In this document: positions 36,601-47,153 of the stretch, one piece after another
Position numbering within the stretch: the stretch's first letter is position 1
How the letters are laid out: every line of letters begins with the position of its first letter
NCBI RefSeq assembly: GCF_007827815.1
Contig: NZ_VITH01000005.1
Span: 1-64,000, forward strand
Origin: Azospirillum brasilense
Lineage (GTDB): Bacteria > Pseudomonadota > Alphaproteobacteria > Azospirillales > Azospirillaceae
Direction: 5' to 3'
DNA: 64,000 nt
Notes under the pieces: model-generated
The model's input: the letters and a program-made list of their open reading frames with translations, nothing else
Database searches by the model: none
Told to the model about the DNA's origin: nothing
Made by a program: the position numbers and the translations under genes

Positions 36601-39126
36601 TCAGTCGTTGCGCAGCAGCGGGGCGGAGGGCTGGCCGAGCGCCCGCCACGTCCCGAGGAAGCCGAAGGCCAGCGTGATCGCGGTGCTCAGCAGCGCCGTG
36701 GTCAGCACCGCCGACGGCAGGAACGTCCAGTCCCAGCGCATCAGGAAAGTCATCACCGCCCAGGCGGTGATCGTGCCGATGATCCCGGCGATGGCCGCGG
36801 TCAGGATGCCGAGCAGCCCATATTCCAGCAGGAACGCCTTCAGCACGTCGGCCCGCGTGGCGCCCAGCACCTTCAGCACCACCGCGTCGTAGACCCGGCG
36901 GCGGTGCCCGGCGGCGACCGCGCCGGCCAGCACCAGCGTGCCGGCGGCCAGCGTGATCCCGGCGGTGACGCGCACCGCCGTGCCGATGTGGCCCAGCATG
37001 GTGCCCACCGTGTCCAGCGCGTCCTTCACCCGCACCAGCGTGACGTTGGGGAAGCGCTGCAGGACCGAGCGCTGGACCTCCGGCTCCGCCTGCGGCGTGC
37101 TGCGGATGGTGGCGATCCAGGTCTGCGGCGCCCGCTCCAGCGTGCCCGGCGCGAAGACCAGGGCGAAGTTGATGGCCAGCGTCGAGAAGTCGGCGGCGCG
37201 CACGTTGCCGACCGTCGCCTCGATGGTGCGGCCCAGGACGTTGATCCCCATGGTGGCGCCGGGACCGATGCCGAAGGCGCTCGCCACGTTCTGGTGGATG
37301 GAGATCAGCGGCTTCCCCTTGTAGTCCTCCGGCCACCAGGAGCCGGCGACGATCTCCGAATGCTCGGGCAGCTTGGCGGAATAGGTGATGCCGCGGTCCC
37401 CGGACAGCACCCAGGACTGCTCGGGGTTGACCAGCGCCTTTTCCGCCGGTTGGCCGTTCACCGTCTCGATCCGCCCGCGCAAGCTGGGCACCGCCTCGAA
37501 CCCGCTGGTGCCGGGAAGGGCGAAGAGCGTCTGTTTCAGCGGCTCGAACTGGTCGGGCTGGATGTCCACGAAGAAGAAGCTGGGCGCGTCCTTCGGGATC
37601 GTCTCGTTGACCCGGCGGGAGAAGTTGCCCTCGATCAGCGCGATGGCGACCAGCACCGTCAGGCCGAGGCCGAGCGACAGCACCACCGCCCCGGTCGGGT
37701 TGCCCGGCCGGTGCAGGTTGGCGAGCGCCAGCCGCAGCCCCGGACGGCGCGGCCGCCCCGCCGCCGCGGCCCCGCGCACCACCAGCCACGCCGCCACGCG
37801 GAAAGCGATGAAGGTGGCGATGGAACCGCCGACGAACCAGGCGGCGAACATTTTGTTGTGGGCGGTGGCGACGGCCAGCCCGGCCAGAGCCGCGACGGTC
37901 AGCGCCATCGCCGCCAGATAGACCGCGCGCGGGCGGCCCCCGGCGGGGGCGACCACGTCGCGGAACTGCGCCGCCGCCGGCACCTCCCGCGCGCGGCCGA
38001 GCGGCCACAGCGAGAAGGTCAGCGCGGTCAGCAGGCCGTAGAGCGCGGCCAGAGCCAGGGCGCCCGGGTAGACGCCGATCCGGGTGGGCACCGGCAGCAC
38101 CTGATCGAGCAGCGACCCCAGCCCCAGCGGCGCCACCGCGCCGAGCAGCAGCCCCAGCAGGATGCCCAGCCCGGACAGGGCGAGGATTTGCAGCAGATAG
38201 ACCTGGAAGACCAGATCGCCCGGCGCGCCCAGGCATTTCAGCGTGGCGATGGTGCGGGCGCGTGAGTCGAGATGGCTGCGCACCGCGTTGCCCACGCCGA
38301 CCCCGCCAACCAGCAGGGCGGTCAGCCCGACCAGCGTCAGGAACAGCGTCATGCGGTCGATGAAGCGCTCGATCTGCGGGGAGGCGTTGGTGAAGTCGCG
38401 GACCCGCCAGCCGGCGTCGGGGAAGCGCGCCGTCAGCGCCGACTGCCACGCCGCCACGTCGGTGCCCGGCGGCAGGGCCAGCTTGGCGGTCCAATAGACG
38501 ATGCTGCCGGGCTGGAGCAGGCCGGTGCCCTCCAGCGACGGCAGACCGATCATCACCCGCGGGCCCAGCGAGAAGGCCCCGTTGGACGCGCGGTCCGGCT
38601 CGCGTGTCAGCACGCCGCGCACGGCGAATTCGCCCTCGCCCAGCCGCAGCGTGTCGCCGGTCTTCAGCCCCAGCCGGTCGAGCAGCCCGTCCTCGACCAG
38701 CGCCCCCCAGCGCCCGTCGCGGTTGGCCAGGGCCGTGTGCAGGTCACCCTCCGGCGCCAGCGCCACGGAGCCGTAGAGCGGGTAGACGTCGTCCACCGCC
38801 TTCAGCTCGACCAGCGTGGAGCGTTCGTCGTCGGCGGAGCGGGCCATGGCGCGCATGTCCACCGACTGCGACAGGCGCCCGGCCTGTTCCAGCCAGGCGC
38901 GCTGCTCGTCGGTCGGCGGCGCGTAGATCTGGCGCAGCGCGACGTCGCCGCCCAGGATCGCCCGTCCGTCCGCCTGCAGGCCCGACAGCACGCCGCCGGA
39001 CACGGAGTTGACCGCGGCGATGGCCGCGACGCCGAGCGTCAGGCAGGCGAGGAAGATGCGGAACCCCTTCAGCCCCCCGCGCAGCTCGCGGCGGGCCAGA
39101 CGGAATGCGAGGGCGAGGTTGGTCAT
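36601..39126 (-). CDS. ybbP: FtsX-like ABC permease, YbbP type
   Basis: An 841-residue permease of the MacB/FtsX superfamily with the YbbP plan: an N-terminal membrane helix ([20 protein letters not shown]), a large periplasmic domain, two groups of membrane helices in the middle and a second periplasmic domain before the last three helices ([54 protein letters not shown]). It pairs with the ATPase at 39281, separated by a palindromic repeat. The same ybbP-ybbA group divergent from tesA exists in E. coli. The substrate is probably a lipid or lipoprotein but is not established. The ATG at 39126 is the family-typical start. Confidence 0.92.
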   Translation of the reverse strand: MTNLALAFRLARRELRGGLKGFRIFLACLTLGVAAIAAVNSVSGGVLSGLQADGRAILGGDVALRQIYAPPTDEQRAWLEQAGRLSQSVDMRAMARSADDERSTLVELKAVDDVYPLYGSVALAPEGDLHTALANRDGRWGALVEDGLLDRLGLKTGDTLRLGEGEFAVRGVLTREPDRASNGAFSLGPRVMIGLPSLEGTGLLQPGSIVYWTAKLALPPGTDVAAWQSALTARFPDAGWRVRDFTNASPQIERFIDRMTLFLTLVGLTALLVGGVGVGNAVRSHLDSRARTIATLKCLGAPGDLVFQVYLLQILALSGLGILLGLLLGAVAPLGLGSLLDQVLPVPTRIGVYPGALALAALYGLLTALTFSLWPLGRAREVPAAAQFRDVVAPAGGRPRAVYLAAMALTVAALAGLAVATAHNKMFAAWFVGGSIATFIAFRVAAWLVVRGAAAAGRPRRPGLRLALANLHRPGNPTGAVVLSLGLGLTVLVAIALIEGNFSRRVNETIPKDAPSFFFVDIQPDQFEPLKQTLFALPGTSGFEAVPSLRGRIETVNGQPAEKALVNPEQSWVLSGDRGITYSAKLPEHSEIVAGSWWPEDYKGKPLISIHQNVASAFGIGPGATMGINVLGRTIEATVGNVRAADFSTLAINFALVFAPGTLERAPQTWIATIRSTPQAEPEVQRSVLQRFPNVTLVRVKDALDTVGTMLGHIGTAVRVTAGITLAAGTLVLAGAVAAGHRRRVYDAVVLKVLGATRADVLKAFLLEYGLLGILTAAIAGIIGTITAWAVMTFLMRWDWTFLPSAVLTTALLSTAITLAFGFLGTWRALGQPSAPLLRND

Positions 39127-39170
39127 GGGGCTGTCCGGCGTGGGGTGGTGGTGGGGAGTGGTCTTGTCGG

Positions 39171-39255
39171 GCCCCCACCCAACCCTCCCCCGCTTCGCAG
39201 GGGAGGGCTTTAATCTCCTCCCCCTGCGAAAGCGGGGGGAGGTTGGGAGGGGGGC
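39171..39255. repeat. 85-bp palindromic intergenic element (subfamily B, short core)
   Basis: GCCCCCACCCAACCCTCCCC at the left is complementary to the right end GGGGGGAGGTTGGGAGGGGG, with inner arms CGCTTCGCAGGGG and CCCCTGCGAAAGCG around GAGGGCTTTAATCTCCTC. The whole element can fold into a single hairpin. It lies between the ATPase and permease genes of the ybbA-ybbP unit. Confidence 0.85.
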
Positions 39256-39280
39256 GCGGCGCGACCACCCCCCGGACATC

Positions 39281-40021
39281 TCAGTCCCCCGCCACGCGCT
39301 CGCGTTCGGCGCGGGCGGCGAGGCCGTCGTCGACGATGCGCCCATCCATCAGGCGCACGGTCCGGTCGCAGCGGTCGGCCAGGGAGGGGTCGTGGGTGAT
39401 CAGCACCAGCGTCGTGCCGCGCCGCTCGGCAAGGTCGAACAGCAGCTCCACGATGGTGGCGCCGGTGCCGATGTCGAGGTTGCCGGTCGGCTCGTCGGCC
39501 AGCAGCAGCGACGGCTCGGCGACGAAGGCGCGGGCCAGGGCGACGCGCTGCTGCTCGCCGCCGGAGAGCTGGCCCGGATAGTGGCTCAGCCGGTGGGCCA
39601 GCCCGACCGCCTCCAGCCCGGAGCGCGCGCGGTCGAAGGCGTCGGCGGCCCCGGCGAATTCCAGGGGGATGGCGACGTTCTCCAGCGCGGTCATCGTCGG
39701 CACGAGGTGGAAAGCCTGGAAGACGATCCCCACATGGTCGCGGCGGAAGCGCGCAAGCCCGTCCTCGTCCAGCCGGCCCAGATCCTGTCCGGCCACGCGC
39801 ACGGTCCCGCCCGTGGGGCGTTCCAGACCGGCCATGACCATCATCATGGTCGATTTGCCGGAGCCCGACGGGCCGACCACGCCGACCCGTTCACCGGGCT
39901 GGATGCGGAGATTCAAGCCTCTCAGGATGTTGACGGGTCCGGCCGCGCTGTCCAATCTCAGATGCACCTCGTCGAGTTCGACGATGGTGGACTCAACGGA
40001 ATCGGGTCGGGACATTGGCAT
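39281..40021 (-). CDS. ybbA: ABC transporter ATPase, YbbA/LolD type
   Basis: A 246-residue nucleotide-binding protein with all catalytic motifs intact: Walker [11 protein letters not shown]-loop [17 protein letters not shown], signature [14 protein letters not shown], Walker [13 protein letters not shown] and the H-loop [12 protein letters not shown]. The [13 protein letters not shown] stretch and overall length are typical of the LolD/MacB-N/YbbA group, which powers FtsX-type permeases. The partner permease is downstream at 36601. Either of two close ATGs (40021 or 40015) may start it. Divergent to tesA with 52 nt between starts. Confidence 0.94.
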   Translation of the reverse strand: MPMSRPDSVESTIVELDEVHLRLDSAAGPVNILRGLNLRIQPGERVGVVGPSGSGKSTMMMVMAGLERPTGGTVRVAGQDLGRLDEDGLARFRRDHVGIVFQAFHLVPTMTALENVAIPLEFAGAADAFDRARSGLEAVGLAHRLSHYPGQLSGGEQQRVALARAFVAEPSLLLADEPTGNLDIGTGATIVELLFDLAERRGTTLVLITHDPSLADRCDRTVRLMDGRIVDDGLAARAERERVAGD

Positions 40022-40073
40022 GCGTCTCTGGAACGGGCGGGGGAACGGGCGGGAAAACCTCACGCCATATGGC

Positions 40074-40769
40074 ATGGTGCGCCGCCATTTCAACACGGCC
40101 CTCCTTCGGTCGGGGCTGGCCGCTCTCGCCGTCGTTGCGGCAATCGGCGTGGGAATTGGCATGACCGCGCCCGCGTCCGCCCAGACGGGTGCGGGGAAAG
40201 GGCCCTACACCCTGCTGGCGCTCGGCGACAGCCTGACCGCCGGCTACGGCCTTCCCGAGGCGCAGGCCTTCACCGTGCAGTTGCAGGCCGCGCTGCGGGC
40301 GAAGGGCTACGACGTGACCGTCGTCAACGCCGGCGTGTCGGGCGACACCACGGCCGGCGGCCTGTCGCGGCTCGACTGGGCGCTGGCCGACAAGCCGGAC
40401 GCCGTGCTGGTGGAGCTGGGGGCGAACGACATGCTGCGCGGGCTCGCCCCCGCCGCGGCGCGCGCCAACCTTGACGCCATCCTGAAGCGGCTGACCGGCG
40501 AGAAGCTGCCCGTGCTGCTGGCCGGGATGTACGCATCGCCCAGCCTGGGCCGCGCGTACGGGGACCGCTTCAACGCCATCTACCCGGATCTGGCGAAGGC
40601 GTACGACGTACAGCTCTACCCGTTCTTCCTGGACGGCGTGGCGGCCGACGCCGCGCTGAACCAGCCCGACGGCATCCATCCCAACGCGGCCGGCGTGAAG
40701 GTGATCGTGGAGCGCATCACGCCCCACGTCGCCCGCCTTCTGGACGGCATCGCCAAAAGCGGAGACTGA
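40074..40769 (+). CDS. tesA: GDSL-type lysophospholipase/thioesterase I, arylesterase
   Basis: A 231-residue periplasmic SGNH hydrolase. A signal peptide (GLAALAVVAAIGVGIGMTAPASAQ) precedes the catalytic blocks: block I ALGDSLTAGYGL with the nucleophile serine, block II GVSGDTTAGGL, block III ELGANDMLRG and block V DGIHPNAAG with the Asp-His pair. It hydrolyses acyl-CoA, lysophospholipid and aryl esters. The ATG at 40074 directly precedes the signal peptide; an upstream ATG at 40020 adds 18 odd residues. It heads an operon with FIST, aldo-keto reductase and thpR genes with gaps of 5, 13 and 16 nt. Confidence 0.92.
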   Translation: MVRRHFNTALLRSGLAALAVVAAIGVGIGMTAPASAQTGAGKGPYTLLALGDSLTAGYGLPEAQAFTVQLQAALRAKGYDVTVVNAGVSGDTTAGGLSRLDWALADKPDAVLVELGANDMLRGLAPAAARANLDAILKRLTGEKLPVLLAGMYASPSLGRAYGDRFNAIYPDLAKAYDVQLYPFFLDGVAADAALNQPDGIHPNAAGVKVIVERITPHVARLLDGIAKSGD

Positions 40770-40774
40770 CACCC

Positions 40775-41950
40775 ATGGCGACCCTGGCCGGCGACAGCGC
40801 CACCACCGAGACCCACTTCAAGGCCGCATCGGCCACCGGCACCGAATGGGGCGCCGTCGTCAAGTCGTGCCTGGACGAACTCGGCGCGGTGGAGGGCTGC
40901 AACCTCGGCTTCCTCTACATCACCGACGCGCTGGCCGAGCACGCGACGAGCATGGTCACCCTGCTGCGCGGCGTCACCGGCATCCGCGACTGGGTGGGCA
41001 CGGTCGGCATCGGCGTCTGCGCCAACGACGAGGAAATCTTCGACAAGCCGGGCATCGCCGTGATGGTGGCCCGCCTGCCGCCGGAGGGGTTCCGTCTGTT
41101 CCCGGTGGTGTCGGGCGACATGGAGCCGTTGCGCCGCATGGCCGGCGGCTGGCTGGACAAGCACGGCGCCATGCTGGCGCTCGCCCACGCCGACCCGCGC
41201 CACCAGGATCTGGCCGGGCTGGTCGTTTCGTTGGCGGAATCGACCGGGGCTTTCCTGGTCGGCGGCCTGTCGGCCTCGCGGTCGGAGTTCCCGCAATTCA
41301 CCATCCCCGGCAACACCGCCACGATGGTCGGCGGGCCGGTGGCCGACGGCGGCGTGTCGGGCGTGCTGTTCGCGCCGCAGGTGCCGGTCGCCACCGGCCT
41401 CAGCCAGGGCTGCACGCCCATCGGCCCGGTGCGCACCATCACCGCGGCGGAGGACAACGTCGTCCTGGAGATCGACGGGCGCCCGGCGCTGGAGGTCTTC
41501 AAGGAGGACATCGGCGAACTGCTGGCCCGCGACCTCAAGCGGGTGTCCGGCTACATCTTCGCCGGCCTGCCGATCGCCGGCAGCGATACGGCGGATTATC
41601 TGGTGCGCGACCTGATCGCCATCGACCCGCGCGCCGGCTGGATCGCCGTCGCTCATCATGTGCAGAGCGGCCAGCCCATCCTGTTCACCCGCCGCGACCA
41701 GCAGAGCGCCGAGTCCGACATGCGGCGCATGCTGGCCAATCTGAAGAAGCGCGTGAAGACCACCCCGAAGGGCGCCCTCTACGTCAGCTGCATCGCCCGC
41801 GGCCCCAGCCTGTTCGGCGAGGGCAGCCAGGAACTGGCGCTGATCCGCGAAACCTTCGGCGACATCCCGCTGGCCGGTTTCTTCGCCAGCGGCGAGATCT
41901 CCAACGCCCGCCTGTACGGATACACGGGCGTGCTCACCCTGTTCCTTTAA
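40775..41950 (+). CDS. FIST domain signal-sensing protein
   Basis: A 391-residue cytoplasmic protein made of an N-terminal FIST domain (about 20-210) and a C-terminal FIST_C domain (about 225-385, ending GDIPLAGFFASGEISNARLY). FIST domains are predicted ligand sensors, often attached to signalling outputs; this protein has no output domain, so it may work through a partner. Recognisable blocks are GCNLGFLYITDALAEHATS, VGTVGIGVCAND and FLVGGLSASRSEF. It starts 5 nt after tesA and is probably translated from the same message. Confidence 0.85.
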   Translation: MATLAGDSATTETHFKAASATGTEWGAVVKSCLDELGAVEGCNLGFLYITDALAEHATSMVTLLRGVTGIRDWVGTVGIGVCANDEEIFDKPGIAVMVARLPPEGFRLFPVVSGDMEPLRRMAGGWLDKHGAMLALAHADPRHQDLAGLVVSLAESTGAFLVGGLSASRSEFPQFTIPGNTATMVGGPVADGGVSGVLFAPQVPVATGLSQGCTPIGPVRTITAAEDNVVLEIDGRPALEVFKEDIGELLARDLKRVSGYIFAGLPIAGSDTADYLVRDLIAIDPRAGWIAVAHHVQSGQPILFTRRDQQSAESDMRRMLANLKKRVKTTPKGALYVSCIARGPSLFGEGSQELALIRETFGDIPLAGFFASGEISNARLYGYTGVLTLFL

Positions 41951-41963
41951 GGACCACAACCAA

Positions 41964-43007
41964 ATGCAATACCGTCCGCTCGGCCGCACCGGCCTGTCGG
42001 TCAGCGCCATCGGCCTGGGCACCATGACCTGGGGCCGCCAGAACAGCGAGGCCGAAGGCCACGCCCAGATGGACTACGCGCTCGGCGAGGGCGTCAATTT
42101 CTGGGACACGGCGGAGATGTACGCCATCCCCCCGACCGCCGACACGTACGGACGTACGGAAGAGGTGATCGGCACCTGGTTCAAGGCGAACGGCAAGCGC
42201 GACCAGGTGATCCTGGCGAGCAAAGTCGTCGGCGCCACCGACGGCGGCTTCGCCTGGGTGCGCAACGGCGAGGCGAAGCTCGACCGCGCCAACATCTTCG
42301 CGGCGGTCGAGGCCAGCCTGCGCCGGCTCCAGACCGACTACATCGACCTCTACCAGCTCCACTGGCCCGACCGGTCGACCAACCGTTTCGGCGCGCGCAA
42401 CTACGTCCATCGGCCGGAGAAGGACGGCACGCCCATCGAGGAGACTCTGGCGGCGCTCGACGAGCTGGTGAAATCCGGCAAGGTCCGCCACATCGGCGTC
42501 TCGAACGAGTCGCCCTGGGGGGTGATGCAGTTCCTCAAGCTGGCGGAGGACAAGGGCCTGCCGCGCGTCGCCTCGATCCAGAACGCCTACAGCTTGCTGA
42601 ACCGGACCTTCGAGCAGGGTCTGGCCGAGGTGTCTCTGCGCGAGGATGTCGGGCTTCTGGCTTACTCGCCGCTGGCCGCCGGCACGCTGACCGGCAAGTA
42701 TCTGGACGGCGCCGTTCCCGCCGGCACCCGCCGCGCGCTGGATCACCGCAAGTCGCGCTACGCCACCGTCAACGCCGACGCGGCGACCCGCGCATATCTG
42801 GACGTCGCCCGGCGCCACGGCCTGTCGCCGACCCAGATGGCCATCGCCTTCACCCTGCAGCAGCCCTTCGTGGCGTCCTCGCTGATCGGCGCGACGACCA
42901 TGGAGGACCTGAAGTCCAACATCGCGGCGGTGGACGTCACGCTGTCGGACGAGGTGATGAAGGACATCGAGGCGGTCAACGCCCGCTATCCCGACCCCTG
43001 CCCGTAA
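41964..43007 (+). CDS. Aldo-keto reductase, Tas family
   Basis: A 347-residue NADPH-dependent oxidoreductase with a TIM barrel. The start MQYRPLGRTGLSVSAIGLGT and catalytic residues are visible: Asp and Tyr in NFWDTAEMYAIPP, Lys in VILASKVVG and His in LYQLHWPDR. Length, and the long insert after the histidine, match E. coli Tas (346 residues). The C-terminal cofactor region reads SSLIGATTMEDLKSNI. The physiological substrate is not known. It is third in the tesA operon. Confidence 0.92.
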   Translation: MQYRPLGRTGLSVSAIGLGTMTWGRQNSEAEGHAQMDYALGEGVNFWDTAEMYAIPPTADTYGRTEEVIGTWFKANGKRDQVILASKVVGATDGGFAWVRNGEAKLDRANIFAAVEASLRRLQTDYIDLYQLHWPDRSTNRFGARNYVHRPEKDGTPIEETLAALDELVKSGKVRHIGVSNESPWGVMQFLKLAEDKGLPRVASIQNAYSLLNRTFEQGLAEVSLREDVGLLAYSPLAAGTLTGKYLDGAVPAGTRRALDHRKSRYATVNADAATRAYLDVARRHGLSPTQMAIAFTLQQPFVASSLIGATTMEDLKSNIAAVDVTLSDEVMKDIEAVNARYPDPCP

Positions 43008-43023
43008 CCATTCCGGAACGCCA

Positions 43024-43560
43024 ATGATCCGTCTCTTCGTCGCCCTCGATTTTCCGGAGGAGGTGCGCCGGCGTCTGGCGGGGCTGGGCGGCGGCGTGCC
43101 CGGCGCCCGCTGGACCGACGCGGACAACCTGCACCTGACGCTCCGCTTCATCGGGGAGGTGCCGGAGGATCAGGCGGCGGAGATCGACGAGTCGCTGGCG
43201 CAGATCGCGGCGCCGGCCTTCGATCTGGTCCTGGACGGCGTGGGCGTGTACGGCAGCGGCCGCAACGCCCGCGTCCTCTGGGCCGGGGTGGAGCGCAGCG
43301 ACGCCTTGTCGCACCTCCAGTCCAAGGTCGAGTCGGCGCTGGTCCGCTGCGGCCTGCCGGCGGAGGAGCGCAAATTCTCGCCCCACGTCACGCTCGCCCG
43401 GCTGAAGGACGCGCCGAAGGATCGGATCGGGCGCTTCGTCGAGGAGCGCGGGATGTTCCGCGCCGGTCCGATCCGGGTGGATCACTTCACGCTCTACCGC
43501 AGCCACCTGGGCAAGGGGGCCGCGGTGTACGAGGCGCTGTCGGAGTACGGGCTGGGATGA
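43024..43560 (+). CDS. thpR: RNA 2',3'-cyclic phosphodiesterase (LigT/ThpR)
   Basis: A 178-residue 2H phosphoesterase. Its two HxTx motifs are HLTL (His37) and HVTL (His121), which form the active site that opens 2',3'-cyclic phosphates on RNA ends. The N-terminus MIRLFVALDFPEEVRRRL and the LYRSHLGKGAAVYE ending are family-typical. It is the last gene of the tesA operon and ends 15 nt from the convergent ubiH gene, with no terminator visible between. Confidence 0.94.
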   Translation: MIRLFVALDFPEEVRRRLAGLGGGVPGARWTDADNLHLTLRFIGEVPEDQAAEIDESLAQIAAPAFDLVLDGVGVYGSGRNARVLWAGVERSDALSHLQSKVESALVRCGLPAEERKFSPHVTLARLKDAPKDRIGRFVEERGMFRAGPIRVDHFTLYRSHLGKGAAVYEALSEYGLG

Positions 43561-43575
43561 CGGGCGGGCGGCGCC

Positions 43576-44826
43576 TTACAGCGGCACGCCCTTGATCATC
43601 CGCGGCAGTTCGCCGACCACGCCCATCGCGTGCTTCATGAAGAAGCGCTTCAGCGGCGGCAGGCGGTTGACGACGGCCATGCCGACGTCGCGGGCCAGCT
43701 TGATCGGCGGGATGTTGTTGGAGAACAGGTGGACCAGACCGTCGCAGACCACGGCCAGCAGCACCGTGTCGAAGCGGCGCCAGCGCTGGAAGCGCGCCAG
43801 CACCTCCGGCGAACCGACGTCCAGCCCCAGCCGGTGGGCGTCCACGATCACCTCGGCCAGAGCGGCCACGTCGCGCAGGCCCAGGTTCAGCCCCTGCCCG
43901 GCGATGGGGTGGATGGCGTGGGCCGCCTCGCCGATCAGGGCGACGCGCTCCGCGATGAAGCGCTCGGCCAGCAGGACCGACAGCGGCCAGGCGTCGCGCC
44001 GGGTCACCAGTTCGATGTCGCCCAGATAGCCGCCCGAACGCCGGGTCAACTCGTCGATGAACTGGTCCTCGGGCAGCTTCAGATACATGTCGACCAGCGA
44101 CCGCTTCTCGCTCCACACGATGGAGGAACGGTTCTCGGTCATCGGCAGCACGGCGAAGGGGCCGTTGGGCAGGAAATGCTCCACCGCCACGCCGTTGTGC
44201 GGCTCCGAATGGCGGATCGTACAAATGATCGCGGTCTGGTCGTAGGCCCAGGTGCGCAGCTTGATCCCGGCGCTCTCCCGCGCCAGCGAGCGGCGCCCGT
44301 CGGCCCCGACCACCAGCCGCGCCTTGACCACCCGCCCGTCGGCCAGCGTCACCGTGGCGCCGGCGCGGCTGCGCTCGATCGACACGGCCTGGGCGGGGGC
44401 GAGATGATGCAGGCCGGGCAGTTCCCTGGCGCGGGCGAACAAAGCGCGGCGCATGTCCTTGTTGTCGAGAATCCAGCCGAAGGGCTGGTTCTTGCCGTCC
44501 CAGGTCAGCTCCGTGTGGTCGTAATGGACGAACAGGGGCGAGAACTGGTCGGCCACCCGGATGTCCAGGATCGGGCCGGCGTAGGGCTCCATGTGCTTCC
44601 ACACGCCCGCCCCCTCCAGCACCTTCATCGAGGCGTAGGCGACCGCCGTGGTGCGGATGTCGAAATCGTCCCCCGCCTGCCGGTCCGGGCTGTCGCGGTC
44701 GATGCAGACCACCGGAACGCCCGCGGTGGCCAGGGCCGCCGCCATGCTGAGTCCGGCCAGTCCGCCGCCCAACACGACGACGTCGGTCGTGATCTCCTGC
44801 GCTGCGGTGGTGCCCGATTCGGTCAT
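43576..44826 (-). CDS. ubiH: FAD-dependent ubiquinone hydroxylase, UbiH/UbiF/COQ6 family
   Basis: A 416-residue flavin monooxygenase that hydroxylates the ring of a ubiquinone precursor. The FAD-binding fold starts DVVVLGGGLAGLSMAAAL, the middle GADG motif is RLVVGADGRRSLARE and the family signature near the C-terminus is ALIGEAAHAIHPIAGQGLNLG. The C-terminus is hydrophobic (FMKHAMGVVGELPRMIKG), as in membrane-associated Ubi enzymes. Which ring position is modified cannot be read from sequence. It is divergent from glnZ, as I recall from A. brasilense. Confidence 0.92.
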   Translation of the reverse strand: MTESGTTAAQEITTDVVVLGGGLAGLSMAAALATAGVPVVCIDRDSPDRQAGDDFDIRTTAVAYASMKVLEGAGVWKHMEPYAGPILDIRVADQFSPLFVHYDHTELTWDGKNQPFGWILDNKDMRRALFARARELPGLHHLAPAQAVSIERSRAGATVTLADGRVVKARLVVGADGRRSLARESAGIKLRTWAYDQTAIICTIRHSEPHNGVAVEHFLPNGPFAVLPMTENRSSIVWSEKRSLVDMYLKLPEDQFIDELTRRSGGYLGDIELVTRRDAWPLSVLLAERFIAERVALIGEAAHAIHPIAGQGLNLGLRDVAALAEVIVDAHRLGLDVGSPEVLARFQRWRRFDTVLLAVVCDGLVHLFSNNIPPIKLARDVGMAVVNRLPPLKRFFMKHAMGVVGELPRMIKGVPL

Positions 44827-44906
44827 GATGGCGCTGCCCTTCGATCAGTGTAGACGGGTACGAACAATCGTTCCGCTCGGTCCGGATGTCCAGCGGCGCG
44901 GCGTCG

Positions 44907-44921
44907 CGGCACCCGGTTTGC
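44907..44921 (+). promoter_or_regulatory. Candidate sigma-54 promoter of glnZ
   Basis: CGGCACCCGGTTTGC has GG and GC separated by exactly 10 nt and differs from TGGCACG-N4-TTGC at two positions. Transcription would start near 44933, giving a leader of about 210 nt. A second near match, GGCACG-N4-TTGA (44998-45011), lies closer but lacks the essential C of the -12 element. The 318 nt between ubiH and glnZ contain no gene. NtrC sites were looked for but not clearly found. Confidence 0.5.
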
Positions 44922-44925
44922 GTAA

Positions 44926-45483
<558 letters not shown>

Positions 45484-45834
45484 GGCGTCCTGGAGGAAGC
45501 GGACCGGGCGGGGCGTCATCGCCCGGCCCCTCCCGCGAGGGGGGAAGGCGCGTCCGCTTTTTCTTGCCGCAGGGCGTCGATGATCTGCCCGGAGACTTGA
45601 GGCCGGGCGCGCCAATCTTTCCGCTGTGACGCTAAGGCCGCCGGAACGGGCGGCGTATGCTTTCCCTTGACCGGGTCTCGTCCGGTTTTGTGCCCTTGTG
45701 CCGGGACTCCACCGCCGGTAGGATCGTTTCCGTTTCGTATCGGGCAGAGGCCCCCGGAGGCCACTGACGGGCCGTGCCCCTCGGGGCCGGCCCGGCCTTC
45801 CCGGGCCGTCCTCATGGAAAGGATTCTCGGCGGC
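45484..45834 (+). other. Intergenic region between glnZ and aat
   Basis: These 351 nt carry the glnZ terminator at 45499-45562 and probably the aat promoter. A TTGACC at 45667-45672 resembles a -35 element, but I see no good -10 at the right spacing. No credible small gene is present. Confidence 0.6.
45499..45562 (+). terminator. Branched terminator of glnZ
   Basis: GCGGAC (45499-45504) pairs with GTCCGC (45552-45557), followed by TTTTT. Inside are two more stems, CCGGGCG...CGCCCGG and CCCCTC-CCGC-GAGGGG. The structure begins 15 nt after the glnZ stop codon. Confidence 0.8.
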
Positions 45835-47067
45835 ATGTCGCTCCCGGACCTCGGCACCTTCGCTCTCGTCAACGACCGGCTCGACCGGCTGTCCGACTAC
45901 CCCTTCACCCGGCTGGCGGCCCTGCTGTCCGGGGTGACGCCGCGCGCCAACGCCGAGCCGATCATGATGTCGGTGGGCGAGCCGCAGCACCAGCCGCCGG
46001 CCGTCATCGACGAGACGCTGCGCGCCAACGCCCATTTGTGGGGCAAATACCCGCCGGTCGGCGGCACGCCGGAGTTCCGCGAGGCGGTGGGCGCCTGGCT
46101 GGCCCGCCGCTACGCCCTGCCGGACGGGCTGTTCGATGCCGAAAAGTCGGTCCTGCCGGTGTCCGGCACGCGCGAGGCGCTGTTCCTCCTCGCCCTGCTG
46201 GCCGTGCCGCCGTCCAAGGCGGGCCGCCAGCCGGCGGTGCTGATGCCCAACCCCTTCTACGCGCCCTACGAGGGCGCGGCCCTGCTGGCGGGGGCGGAGC
46301 CGGTGTTCCTGCCCTCGACCCGCGAGACCGGCTTCCTGCCCGACCTCGACGCGCTGACGCCGGAGCTGCTGGAGCGCACGGCGCTGTTCTACCTCTGCAC
46401 CCCCGCCAACCCGCAGGGGGCGGCGGCCGACGCCGCCTATCTGGAGCGGGCGATCGGGCTGGCGCGGCGCTACGGCTTCATCCTGGCGGTGGACGAGTGC
46501 TACGCCGAGATCTATCTGGACACACCGCCGGTCGGCGCGCTCCAGGTCGCGTCGGGGCTGGCCCATGACGGGAAGCCCTGGGCGAACATCCTGGTCTTCC
46601 ATTCCCTGTCCAAGCGGTCGAGCGCCGCCGGGCTGCGCTCGGGCTTCGTGGCCGGCGATCCGGAGCTGATGTCCCGCTTCACCCGCCTGCGCAGCTACTC
46701 CAACGCCGGGATGCCGCTGCCGGTGCTGGCGGCCAGCGCCGCCCTGTGGCGGGACGAGGCCCATGTCGAGGAGAACCGCGCGCTCTACCGCGCCAAGTTC
46801 GACGCGGCGGAGGCTTCGCTGAAGGGGCGCTACGGCTACTACCGGCCGGACGGCGGCTTCTTTCTGTGGCTGGAGGTCGGCGACGGCGAGGAGGCGACGC
46901 GCCGCCTGTGGGCGGAGGGCGGCATCCGCGTTCTGCCCGGCGCCTACCTGACCCGCAGCAACCCCGGCGAGGCCAACCCCGGCGCCCCCTTCATCCGCAT
47001 CGCGCTGGTGAACGACGCCGAGACGGTCGCCCACGCCTGCAGCACCATCGCCCGCATCCTGGGATAA
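45835..47067 (+). CDS. aat: Class I/II aminotransferase, DapC-like (Aat)
   Basis: A 410-residue PLP enzyme. The N-terminus LVNDRLDRLSDYPFTRLAAL and the PLP-lysine block FHSLSKRSSAAGLRSGFVAG match the succinyldiaminopimelate aminotransferase (DapC) group of the lysine and murein precursor pathway. Other motifs are CTPANPQGA, DECYAEIYL and FFLWLEVGDGEEATRRLW. In A. brasilense the gene next to glnZ was called aat, as I recall; the sequence suggests DapC function. I start at the second ATG (45835), in line with family length; the first (45814) is possible. Confidence 0.88.
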   Translation: MSLPDLGTFALVNDRLDRLSDYPFTRLAALLSGVTPRANAEPIMMSVGEPQHQPPAVIDETLRANAHLWGKYPPVGGTPEFREAVGAWLARRYALPDGLFDAEKSVLPVSGTREALFLLALLAVPPSKAGRQPAVLMPNPFYAPYEGAALLAGAEPVFLPSTRETGFLPDLDALTPELLERTALFYLCTPANPQGAAADAAYLERAIGLARRYGFILAVDECYAEIYLDTPPVGALQVASGLAHDGKPWANILVFHSLSKRSSAAGLRSGFVAGDPELMSRFTRLRSYSNAGMPLPVLAASAALWRDEAHVEENRALYRAKFDAAEASLKGRYGYYRPDGGFFLWLEVGDGEEATRRLWAEGGIRVLPGAYLTRSNPGEANPGAPFIRIALVNDAETVAHACSTIARILG

Positions 47068-47153
47068 GAGCCGCCCGTTTCGGCTCACGTCACCCCGGTC
47101 TTTCGCCCCGAAGGACGGGTCCGGTTCAGCACGTTCTTGAGGACCTTCTGCCC